From positions 1-38,332 of the forward strand of contig NZ_JAJEPR010000029.1 of assembly GCF_020686945.1 (NCBI RefSeq): a stretch of DNA of 38,332 bases, written 5' to 3'. The position numbers and the translations under genes were made by a program. This DNA is from Limivivens faecihominis (GTDB taxonomy: Bacteria > Bacillota > Clostridia > Lachnospirales > Lachnospiraceae). The notes under the pieces were generated by a model, which was given only the letters and a program-made list of their open reading frames with translations, was not told the DNA's origin and did no database searches. Of the stretch, positions 1-7,499 are shown one piece after another; positions within the stretch are counted from its first letter, which is position 1, and each line of letters starts with the position of its first letter.

Positions 1-142
1 CATAAATCACTATTTTGTTAGCTGAAATATTGAATTTTTAAGGTACGAATCCCATTTTAGGTATGGGAAGTCTTAGTCACTGATTATCAGATAAAATTAT
101 ATAAATCGATATCGTAAGATATTGTGTGTCCAAACGTAAGAT
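1..142. other. AT-rich stretch without a gene
   Basis: No open reading frame with a ribosome binding site is visible here. The sequence is AT-rich and runs into the terminator at 143-175, so it is probably the 3' untranslated end of a gene lying upstream of the window. No convincing -35/-10 pair was found. Confidence 0.4.
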
Positions 143-175
143 ACCCCGAAGGTCGAAAGACCTCCGGGGTTTTTC
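143..175 (+). terminator. Rho-independent terminator of an upstream transcript
   Basis: Arms CCCCGAAGGTC and GACCTCCGGGG pair over 11 positions with one mismatch around a GAAA tetraloop, followed by a run of five T. It probably ends a transcript entering from the left edge of the window. Confidence 0.85.
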
Positions 176-420
176 TGTTGAGTAAAAAGTTAGAATAAAG
201 TTGTGTATATATTAGAATAGCACTTTAGAAAGCACTATGGTAAAATAAAGCGAAGGTAAATTGGAACTAGATTGTAGATCCTGTCAAAAACAGAATTACA
301 GTCTGCAATTTTGAGACGGAGAACACGGAAGAGTTTTCCTTTTTCAGATCAGGTTAAGGCAGGAATTTATCCGGATCTTTTTATTAATTTTCAAAAATTC
401 AGTTGTAAATTAAGAAGAAG
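176..420. other. Intergenic region, no gene seen
   Basis: About 245 bases with no supported gene. It holds a possible extended -10 (TGG-TAAAAT at 238-246, weak -35) and a loose inverted repeat around 284-314. Neither is strong enough to call separately. Confidence 0.35.
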
Positions 421-456
421 CAGTACGCCCCGCGTCAAAAATTCGGGGCGCTGTTT
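421..456 (+). terminator. Terminator-like hairpin upstream of the sensor kinase
   Basis: CGCCCCG (426-432) pairs perfectly with CGGGGCG (444-450). Outer CAG/CTG bases extend the stem across a TA bulge, and TTTT follows. It lies upstream of the kinase promoter at 498-526, so it most likely ends a short upstream transcript and insulates the two-component operon. Confidence 0.6.
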
Positions 457-497
457 TGTCTAAACGTCTCATTATTTTGTAAATCTTTACTTTCTAT

Positions 498-526
498 TTG
501 CCATCTTTCTGAAAAATGAGTAAAAT
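498..526 (+). promoter_or_regulatory. Sigma-A promoter of the yesMN-like operon
   Basis: TTGCCA (498-503), 17-base spacer, TAAAAT (521-526). The predicted start of transcription, near 532, sits just before the GAGGGGG ribosome binding site at 536-542. This gives a very short leader and argues that translation starts at 550 and not at the in-frame ATG at 529. Confidence 0.55.
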
Positions 527-549
527 GGATGAAAAGAGGGGGATGGGAA

Positions 550-2307
550 ATGGAGAGAAAGAGAAATCGTCTGCCGAAATCTTTTGCACGGAGGATCATC
601 AAGGTCTGGTTCGGGGGCGTTTTGGTTCCGTTGCTGATTGTGGAGGCTATGATGCTGGCGCATACTTACCAGATCAACAAGGAAACGGTACGGCAGGGAG
701 TGGAGAACGACTTAAGTCAGGTGTCGGAGGATCTGACGGCACTGATGAACAATATGAACTCTGTCTCCTGGCTTTTGCAGGCGGACAGTACGGTGGGGAA
801 GGATCTTCATTTATATTTTGACGAGACAAGTTCCGTGGCGCGGGCGGAACTGCTGTCATATATGAGAGATCAGATTGCCAATTATGAGGTGGCAAATCCG
901 CTGATTGCGAATATTACTTATCTTTATGTACCTAAAGGGACGACCAATGTTGTTAAGATCAACAGTTCTTCACTGGCAAAGGGAACTCTGCCGGATGAGA
1001 AAAATTTTCTGTGCCAGTGGCGGGATATGACTTTTTACGGGCCTCATATGACGGATTCCAAGGTGGCGGCCTATCCGTGTTTTTCTCTTCTTCGGACTTA
1101 TAAGGGTGAGCGCGACAAGGGCGACATTTATATTTATGTGGAGTCTGGATATAAGTATTTTCAGAAACTGATCCCGGAAGCGGTACTCGGCATGAATCCG
1201 ATTTTCCTCATAGAATCCAGTGACGGTCAACTGATGTACCGTTCTGATCTGGAAAATCTGGAGGAACTCTCCACGGCAAAAGAGCTTCCGATGGATGAGT
1301 ATCAGGCTTTTGAGGCGACCCAGACAGGAGACTGGAAAATCCGTCTCCTGGTTCCGACAAAGGAATATTACCAGCAGGTCTATGTCATGGCCCTGAATCT
1401 GAGCCTTCTGACCCTGGCATTGATAGCCTTCTGTATTTTAGTTTCTATTTTACAGTGGCAGAGCATTTACCGGCCCTTCACGAAATTTGAAAAAAAGCTC
1501 CATCAGATTGTAGCCGACGAGGACATTGAAACGAGGATCGAGGAGATGAACATTCAGGAATTTGATGAGAACGTGGCGCTTCTGCATAAGCTGAAAAATA
1601 ACATTCTGGTCCTGTTAAACAAGGTGCAGGACGAGGAGAAAAAGCGATCGGAGGCGGAGATCAAGTCCGTTCTCGGCAAGATCAATCCTCATTTTCTCTA
1701 CAACACGCTGGATACGTTGAAATGGTATGCGGCGGGAAAAAAGGACCGGGAGATGGTTCATTTTATCACGGCCCTGAACAAACTTCTTCTTTATAATATG
1801 TCAAAAACCCGGGAGACCACGCTGAAAAGTGAGCTGGAGGCCGTACGCTCCTACATCACGCTTCAGCAGATGAAATACGATCTGGAATTTTACATCGACG
1901 AGGGACAGCATCCGGAAATTCTACAGGCGGACATGCCTCGCTTCATCCTTCAGCCCATCGTGGAAAATGCGATCCTTCACAGCGGTGCTGACGATGGAAA
2001 AGTTGGCGTGGAGGTGGAACTTCTGGCCAACGGAAAGGTGGCAATCCTGGTGAAAAATACAGGAAAGCCCATCGATCCGGAGAAAATCAAGGATGTGCTG
2101 GTCCAGAAGACGGACGTTTCCTCCAACGGCATCGGCCTTCAGTATGTGGCCCGGATGCTGGAAAACCGCTTTGGGGACAATTTCGAGCTGAAGGCGGAGC
2201 GGACGGAGGACGGCATGAACGTGCTGGAGATCTGTATTCCTTTTGATCCGGTGGAGGTCGTTTTGGGAGAAAGCAGCATAAAGATAGGGGAGGTTTTGCG
2301 GAAATGA
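550..2307 (+). CDS. YesM-family sensor histidine kinase
   Basis: Membrane sensor kinase of 585 residues, of the type paired with AraC-family response regulators in Firmicute sugar loci. A first membrane segment lies near residues 15-35, then an extracellular sensing region of about 240 residues, and a second segment near 275-298. The cytoplasmic part has the His_kinase motif INPHFLYNTLD with phospho-acceptor His381, followed by an HATPase domain (N box ILQPIVENAILH, then a GIGL motif). ATG 550 is preferred over ATG 529 because GAGGGGG lies 7 bases upstream of it and the predicted transcript starts after 529. The stop overlaps the next gene's start (ATGA), indicating translational coupling. 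The ligand is probably a sugar or oligosaccharide, inferred from the downstream transporter and hydrolase. Confidence 0.92.
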   Translation: MERKRNRLPKSFARRIIKVWFGGVLVPLLIVEAMMLAHTYQINKETVRQGVENDLSQVSEDLTALMNNMNSVSWLLQADSTVGKDLHLYFDETSSVARAELLSYMRDQIANYEVANPLIANITYLYVPKGTTNVVKINSSSLAKGTLPDEKNFLCQWRDMTFYGPHMTDSKVAAYPCFSLLRTYKGERDKGDIYIYVESGYKYFQKLIPEAVLGMNPIFLIESSDGQLMYRSDLENLEELSTAKELPMDEYQAFEATQTGDWKIRLLVPTKEYYQQVYVMALNLSLLTLALIAFCILVSILQWQSIYRPFTKFEKKLHQIVADEDIETRIEEMNIQEFDENVALLHKLKNNILVLLNKVQDEEKKRSEAEIKSVLGKINPHFLYNTLDTLKWYAAGKKDREMVHFITALNKLLLYNMSKTRETTLKSELEAVRSYITLQQMKYDLEFYIDEGQHPEILQADMPRFILQPIVENAILHSGADDGKVGVEVELLANGKVAILVKNTGKPIDPEKIKDVLVQKTDVSSNGIGLQYVARMLENRFGDNFELKAERTEDGMNVLEICIPFDPVEVVLGESSIKIGEVLRK

Positions 2308-3656
2308 TACGAGTATTTGTGGTAGATGACGAGAAGCTGGTGCGAAGAGGCATCATCGGACTGATCGACTGGGAAAAATACGGGATGGAAGTGGTTGGCG
2401 ATTCCGGAAACTCCCAGGAGACGCTGGAATTTCTGAAAAGAGAAGAGGTAGACCTCCTTTTTTCGGATCTTGAGATGCCGGGACTTTCCGGTGTGCCGTT
2501 TCTACAGGAAGTGAAAAAGGTCCGGCCAGAGATTCAGATTGTGGTGCTGACCATGCATCAGGAATTTGAGCTGATTCAGCAGAGTCTCCGGGTAGGCATT
2601 CTGGATTACATCACCAAGGCCCAGATAGAAGGGGAAAATGTGGACGCTTTCATGGAGAGCATCCGGGAGCGCTATCGGGAGACTGTGCGCTATACGCAGC
2701 TGAGCGAGCGGCGGGTAGGGCCTGAGGAGATCTCCATTTGGGAAGCGCCGGATAAAAAACAGGGAAAAGCCTTTGCAGGTCTTTTAAAAAAAGCGGGAGT
2801 TAGCTTTGAAAAACTGGATGACCGGCATCTTCTCCTTCAGGAAGGGGTACAGACAGACGAATTTTTAAAGGCACCGGAGGCCGAACAAAGTTCGCTGATC
2901 TGTTTGGCGGAAGTAAAAGGCATCGCTTACAGCCAGCTGGAGGATCTCTTAAAAGGAACCGTGAAGGAAAAACTTTTTCAGGACAGGGAGCCCGGAAGAA
3001 TGGTCTATGAGTACTGCTATCCGGAGCTTGTGAACACGCAGCCGGGCGAGTCCAGAAAGACAGTGCTGGAACTCTCCATGAAGATGGAATTTATGCTGGT
3101 GCAGAAGGTCTATGAGGAGACGCTGGAGATTATCCGTCATGCGGCCCTGAATAACGAGGAACGGGTGGCGGCCTTTTATCACTTCAACCTCCACTGGTGT
3201 GAATTTTCCGGAAAGGATTTCAGCCGGTATTTCGAGGAAGTGGGCTCCTTCCGCTGGTGGTACGAGTGGAAGGGCTGGTTTGACGAGATCCGGAAAAAAG
3301 TGCTGGAGCGGGTCGGCGAAGACAGGGAAGAGCTGGAGAGCATCCAGGCGATTCATCAGGCCATGAATTACATCCGGGAACATATGGACCGGGAGATCAC
3401 GCTGGAAGAACTTTTACGGCTCACAGGAATGAGCAAGAGCTATTTTTCCAGAAATTTCAAGGACGTGACGGGAAAGACTTTTGTCACCTATCTGAACGAT
3501 ATGCGGATCGAGACGGCAAAAAAGTATCTGACGGAGACAAAACAGCCGATTTACTGGATCGCCAGCCAGGTAGGCTATGTGGATGAACACTATTTTCGTA
3601 GAGTTTTCCGGGAACGGACCGGAGTTACCCCAAAACAGTTTCGTGAAAAGTACTAA
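2304..3656 (+). CDS. YesN-family response regulator, REC plus AraC DNA-binding domain
   Basis: Response regulator of 450 residues. The N-terminal receiver domain has the acidic pair in VVDDEK (Asp8/Asp9) and the phospho-acceptor Asp55 in FSDLEMPG. A long middle region without recognisable motifs follows. The last 100 or so residues form a double helix-turn-helix AraC domain (LEELLRLTGMSKSYFSRNF; then IASQVGYVDEHYFRRVFRE). Its start overlaps the kinase stop by four bases. The expected role is to activate the binding-protein, permease and hydrolase operon that follows, whose promoter has a good -10 but no good -35. The target operator was not identified. Confidence 0.92.
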   Translation: MIRVFVVDDEKLVRRGIIGLIDWEKYGMEVVGDSGNSQETLEFLKREEVDLLFSDLEMPGLSGVPFLQEVKKVRPEIQIVVLTMHQEFELIQQSLRVGILDYITKAQIEGENVDAFMESIRERYRETVRYTQLSERRVGPEEISIWEAPDKKQGKAFAGLLKKAGVSFEKLDDRHLLLQEGVQTDEFLKAPEAEQSSLICLAEVKGIAYSQLEDLLKGTVKEKLFQDREPGRMVYEYCYPELVNTQPGESRKTVLELSMKMEFMLVQKVYEETLEIIRHAALNNEERVAAFYHFNLHWCEFSGKDFSRYFEEVGSFRWWYEWKGWFDEIRKKVLERVGEDREELESIQAIHQAMNYIREHMDREITLEELLRLTGMSKSYFSRNFKDVTGKTFVTYLNDMRIETAKKYLTETKQPIYWIASQVGYVDEHYFRRVFRERTGVTPKQFREKY

Positions 3657-3705
3657 AAAACGGAAAAATTACATAGAAAATTAGTTAAACAGGATAATGG
3701 TATTC

Positions 3706-3760
3706 AAAAAAGGGGACAATCGTATTTGCAAAATAAACAAAATATGATTCTCCCCTTTTT
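3706..3760. terminator. Long inverted repeat / probable bidirectional terminator after the response regulator
   Basis: A 19-base left arm (3707-3725) pairs with 3742-3760 with one mismatch and one G-U pair. The loop is about 16 bases and the right arm ends in CCCCTTTTT. It separates the regulator transcript from the transport operon. The A-run on the left would let it also work on the minus strand. A role as an operator cannot be excluded. Confidence 0.7.
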
Positions 3761-3798
3761 AGATACAAATGACTCTGGGTTTGAAGCGGAAAGAAATT

Positions 3799-3804
3799 TA
3801 TAAT
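3799..3804 (+). promoter_or_regulatory. -10 element of the sugar transport operon
   Basis: A perfect TATAAT lies 49 bases before the binding-protein start, with no recognisable -35 at 16-18 bases (the bases there are close to TGGGTT). A good -10 with a missing -35 is typical of activator-dependent promoters. This fits control by the AraC-type regulator just upstream. Confidence 0.45.
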
Positions 3805-3852
3805 AGGTTTATCAACAAAAGGAGTGAAAACAAGAACAAGGAGGAAAAGAGT

Positions 3853-5547
3853 ATGAAAAAGAAAACAATCTCAGTTCTGTTGTCAGCAATGATGGCAGCC
3901 GGATGCCTGGTCGTACCGGCAGCTGCATCCGAGTCAAAAAGCGTAGAAGACCTTCTTCTCGAGCCCTACGAGGAAACTGTTGACATCCATGTAGTGCTTC
4001 AGTACCGTGAGTCTGAGGATCCGCTGACCCCGACCGACTGTACACCGGAGACTTCCACCGCAGTTAAGAAACTGAAAGAGGATCTGAACATCAACCTGAT
4101 CTATGACTGGATCGTAAACGCAGATCAGTACGATGAGAAATTCGGTGCAGAGCTTGCAGCAGGAAACCTGCCCGACGTATTTATGGTAGGCCCGAACGAT
4201 TTTGAGGATCTGGCCAGCCAGGGCGGTCTTGCAGATCTGACAGAGGCTTATGAGACCTATAAATGTGATGCACTGGATAACATTTTCAACTATGACGGAA
4301 ATTTCCTGAACGTAGGAACCAAGGATGGCAGCGTGTACGGTCTTCCGATGGGAACCGATCCCGCTCAGGCAACTTCCCAGATGTACTACAACATGACACA
4401 GCTGGAGAGCGTAGGAATCACTTCTGTGGATCAGCTTCCGAAGACCATCGATGAGTTTGAGGCTCTCTGCGACAAACTGATGGAGACCGATTACGACGGC
4501 GACGGTGAGGTTGGAGGCCCCATACTTCCAGCCTGCAAGAACTACATGGATGCTCAGCTCGGCGATTTCACCCCGTTCTTCCATGCATATGAGACCTGGA
4601 ACTCCGGCTGGTATGACAAAGACGGTACTTTACAGTATGCTGGTATCGACGAGGGAATCAAGACCACTCTTACCAAACTGAACGAGTGGTACAACAAAGG
4701 CTACTTCCAGAAAGACTTTGCAGCTTATGATATCTGGGCAGCAGATTCACCCGTTGTAAACGATATCGTAGCCGGCAAATATGCCATCGTTCCCGGTTCC
4801 TGGTGGATTCCGAACTGGCCGCTGAACAGCAATAAGGTAGAGCATCCGGAAGCAAACTGGGTAGTTGGACCGAACCTTTCCGTAGATGGCGAGCAGCCGA
4901 CCATCATGCTTGACCGCTATCCGGTAAGCACCTTCGTAGTGGCCGGACGCGACTGCAAGAACCCGGAAGCAATCTTTAAAATGATGTACTGGTCCTGGAA
5001 ATACTGCACAGAGAACAGCAACCCTGATGTACAGAACGCTATGACTGAGGAAGAGCAGACCGAATGGCACAGCTACGTTTATACCTGGCTTCCGTACCGT
5101 ATTTATTCCCCGACCTCTCTGAGAATCAACTATGAGACCATCAATAAACTGATTGATGAAGGAAAAACAGAGATTACAGAAGAAGATGCAGCTGGTAATG
5201 AGGAGTTCTGGGGTGCATGGGCATCTTACCTGAACTATAAAGAGAATCCGGATGATGGAGTTGCCTGGGGTACTTACTTCAGCCGTCTGGCTCCGGATGG
5301 CGGTGTTGCCAACATGATCAAGACTGTGGAAAGCGCAGATATCATCTATGATGAAGTATACGTTACTACACCTGCAATGATCTCCAGACAGTCTGAACTG
5401 AACAAACTCCGTGACAATACCTTCTTAGCTATTATCATGGGCGAGTCTCCCGTAGATTACTTTGATACCTTTGTTGAGCAGTGGAAAGCTCAGGGCGGCG
5501 ATGAAATTTCGGCAGAAGTAAATGAGTGGTATCAGAGCGAGAAATAA
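3853..5547 (+). CDS. Extracellular solute-binding protein, LplA-like (sugar ABC transporter)
   Basis: Protein of 564 residues, within the long size class of LplA-type binding proteins of CUT1 carbohydrate importers. It starts with a signal sequence (MKKKTISVLLSAMMAAGC) in which the AAGC motif could act as a lipobox; cleavage after VPAAA is an alternative. The mature part has the usual pattern of family 1 binding proteins: GNLPDVFM, a YGLP segment, and aromatic-rich C-terminal regions. ATG 3853 is chosen because AGGAGG lies just upstream and a signal peptide begins there; earlier in-frame codons lack both. It is followed by a hairpin and two permease genes. The substrate cannot be read from sequence; the nearby hydrolase suggests a galactoside or plant or host glycan fragment. 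Confidence 0.9.
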   Translation: MKKKTISVLLSAMMAAGCLVVPAAASESKSVEDLLLEPYEETVDIHVVLQYRESEDPLTPTDCTPETSTAVKKLKEDLNINLIYDWIVNADQYDEKFGAELAAGNLPDVFMVGPNDFEDLASQGGLADLTEAYETYKCDALDNIFNYDGNFLNVGTKDGSVYGLPMGTDPAQATSQMYYNMTQLESVGITSVDQLPKTIDEFEALCDKLMETDYDGDGEVGGPILPACKNYMDAQLGDFTPFFHAYETWNSGWYDKDGTLQYAGIDEGIKTTLTKLNEWYNKGYFQKDFAAYDIWAADSPVVNDIVAGKYAIVPGSWWIPNWPLNSNKVEHPEANWVVGPNLSVDGEQPTIMLDRYPVSTFVVAGRDCKNPEAIFKMMYWSWKYCTENSNPDVQNAMTEEEQTEWHSYVYTWLPYRIYSPTSLRINYETINKLIDEGKTEITEEDAAGNEEFWGAWASYLNYKENPDDGVAWGTYFSRLAPDGGVANMIKTVESADIIYDEVYVTTPAMISRQSELNKLRDNTFLAIIMGESPVDYFDTFVEQWKAQGGDEISAEVNEWYQSEK

Positions 5548-5571
5548 AAACAAGTGAGTTTTAGGAAAATT

Positions 5572-5633
5572 GCCATATTTTACAGATATGCCGGATCTGC
5601 CGATAATGCCTGTGAAATATGGCATTTTCTTTT
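5572..5633 (+). terminator. Hairpin between binding-protein and permease genes (partial terminator)
   Basis: GCCATATTTTACAG (5572-5585) pairs with CTGTGAAATATGGC (5610-5623) with one G-U pair, followed by ATTTTCTTTT. The loop of 24 bases is large. Such elements after binding-protein genes usually end part of the transcripts or protect the upstream mRNA, giving more binding protein than permease. Confidence 0.65.
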
Positions 5634-5652
5634 GAAAGAGAGGAGAGCGTTT

Positions 5653-6573
5653 ATGGAAAACAATAAGCCAAAGAAAAGAAAAAAGAGCCTTTACCGTACC
5701 AGGGAGCTTCATCTGATGCTGTTTCCCGCGGTGATCTTTACCGCACTGTTCTGTTATCTGCCCATCGGCGGCCTGATCATGGCCTTTCAGGATTTCAAAC
5801 CCCTGCTGGGCTTCCAGAAATCTGCTTTCGTGGGTCTGAAACAGTTCCATTATATTTTTACGATGCCGAGCTTCCGTCAGGCCTTTGTCAACACGATCAT
5901 CATTGCATTTTTTAAGATTACCCTGAGTATTCTTGTTCCCCTTGTTTTATCTCTGATGCTGAACGAAGTGACCAAGAGCTGGTTCAAACGTTCCGTTCAG
6001 ACCATCGTCTTCATTCCGTACTTTTTCTCCTGGGCAATTCTCGCAGGAATGGTGCTGGAGATCTTCGCCTACGACGGCGTAATCAACAACGTACTGGAAA
6101 GTCTTTTTGGAATGGAATCTATCGCCTTCCTCGTAAGCAACAAATATTTCCGGACCATCGTCATCGGTTCCGATGTGTGGAAAGGTATGGGATATAATAC
6201 CGTACTTCTTCTGGCAGCGATCACCAACGTGGATCCGACGCTCCACGAGGCCGCTCAGGTGGACGGAGCCGGACGCTGGAAACAGATGCTTCATGTGACC
6301 CTGCCGGGTATCATGCCCATGGTGGCAGTTCTCACCGTGCTTGGTCTTGGCGGCATCCTGAACGCCGGTTTCGAGCAGATCCTGATCATGTACAACCCGA
6401 CTGTAGAGAAGACTGTAGATATTCTCGATACGCTGGTTTACCGTCTCGGTATGGTGAGCCATCAGTATTCCGCAGCAGCAGCCATGGGACTTTTCAAATC
6501 CGTGATCTCCCTTCTCTTTGTAGGAACCAGCTACTGGATTCTCTATAAGAAGAGTGATTACCGGGTATTTTAA
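5653..6573 (+). CDS. Sugar ABC transporter permease, LplB-like
   Basis: Inner-membrane permease of 306 residues with a positively charged N-terminus (KPKKRKKSLY) and about six membrane segments. The ATPase-contact EAA loop reads EAAQVDGAGRWKQMLHVTLPG near residues 190-210. It is of the CUT1 type (binding-protein-dependent permease, MalF/LplB side). ATG 5653 is used because GAGGAGAG lies just upstream; an upstream in-frame GTG at 5554 falls before the intergenic hairpin. It pairs with the permease at 6588. No ATPase gene is present in the locus, so a general sugar ATPase encoded elsewhere is probably shared. Confidence 0.92.
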   Translation: MENNKPKKRKKSLYRTRELHLMLFPAVIFTALFCYLPIGGLIMAFQDFKPLLGFQKSAFVGLKQFHYIFTMPSFRQAFVNTIIIAFFKITLSILVPLVLSLMLNEVTKSWFKRSVQTIVFIPYFFSWAILAGMVLEIFAYDGVINNVLESLFGMESIAFLVSNKYFRTIVIGSDVWKGMGYNTVLLLAAITNVDPTLHEAAQVDGAGRWKQMLHVTLPGIMPMVAVLTVLGLGGILNAGFEQILIMYNPTVEKTVDILDTLVYRLGMVSHQYSAAAAMGLFKSVISLLFVGTSYWILYKKSDYRVF

Positions 6574-6587
6574 AGGAGGTGTGACAG

Positions 6588-7478
6588 ATGAAAATTAAAC
6601 ATTCAAAATCTTACTATGTGTATCAGGTTTTTAATACCATTATTCTGACGCTGGTAACGCTGTCCTGTATTTTCCCGATTCTTCATGTGTTCGCCATGTC
6701 CTTAAGCGACAGCACCGCTGCCATGGCAGGCCGCGTAACCTTTTTCCCGGTGGATTTTTCACTTGCCGCTTATGAGTACCTGATCAAGAAAAAAGATTTC
6801 TTCCATTCTGTGGCCATCTCCGGAGGAAGAGTTGTTGTCGGTACGGCTTTCAACATGATTCTCATCGTGCTGACTGCTTATCCGCTTGCCCGCCCGACGT
6901 CTCAGTTCCGCGGAAGAACAGCCTATATGATCTATTTTGCCATCACGATGTTCCTGGGCGGCGGCCTGATCCCGACCTACATGGTCATCAAGAACCTGCA
7001 TCTTCTGAATACTTTCTGGGTACTGGTTCTGCCCTGCGCCATGAATATCTGGAACGTTATCATTATGATGAACTTTATCAGGGGCTTACCGAGGTCCGTT
7101 GAGGAAGCGGCTTTCGTGGATGGAGCCAACCACTGGCAGACGCTGTTCCGCGTAATCCTGCCGATGTCCAAGCCCTCCCTGGCTTCCCTGCTTCTGTTCT
7201 CAATGATCGGCCACTGGAATTCCTGGTTTGACGGCATGTTCTACATGAATAACCCGAACAACTACCCGATGGCAACCTATCTGGCCACTCAGATCATCAA
7301 CAACAACCAGACCATGACAAACATGACGCCGGAGCAGCTGGCCCTTCTTTCCTCCTTAAGTGAGAAGACTGTGCGAAGCGCCCAGCTCTTTATCTCCATC
7401 ATCCCGATTCTGGTGGTTTATCCCTTCCTTCAGAAGTTCTTTGTAAAAGGTATCACCGTGGGATCTGTAAAAGAGTAA
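6588..7478 (+). CDS. Sugar ABC transporter permease, LplC/YtcP-like
   Basis: Second permease, 296 residues, with six predicted membrane segments. The EAA loop is EEAAFVDGANHWQTLFRVILP. This is the MalG-side partner in CUT1 importers. AAAGGAGGTG lies 5-8 bases before the ATG. It is 14 bases after the first permease and 21 bases before the hydrolase, so all three genes are one operon. The C-terminus KGITVGSVKE is typical of LplC-like proteins. Confidence 0.92.
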   Translation: MKIKHSKSYYVYQVFNTIILTLVTLSCIFPILHVFAMSLSDSTAAMAGRVTFFPVDFSLAAYEYLIKKKDFFHSVAISGGRVVVGTAFNMILIVLTAYPLARPTSQFRGRTAYMIYFAITMFLGGGLIPTYMVIKNLHLLNTFWVLVLPCAMNIWNVIIMMNFIRGLPRSVEEAAFVDGANHWQTLFRVILPMSKPSLASLLLFSMIGHWNSWFDGMFYMNNPNNYPMATYLATQIINNNQTMTNMTPEQLALLSSLSEKTVRSAQLFISIIPILVVYPFLQKFFVKGITVGSVKE

Positions 7479-7499
7479 CGGAAAGGAGCCTGTTTTCAG

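Noticed and set aside
516..821. 101-codon plus-strand frame overlapping the start of the sensor kinase
   Set aside because: Out of frame with the clearly recognisable kinase and without a ribosome site.
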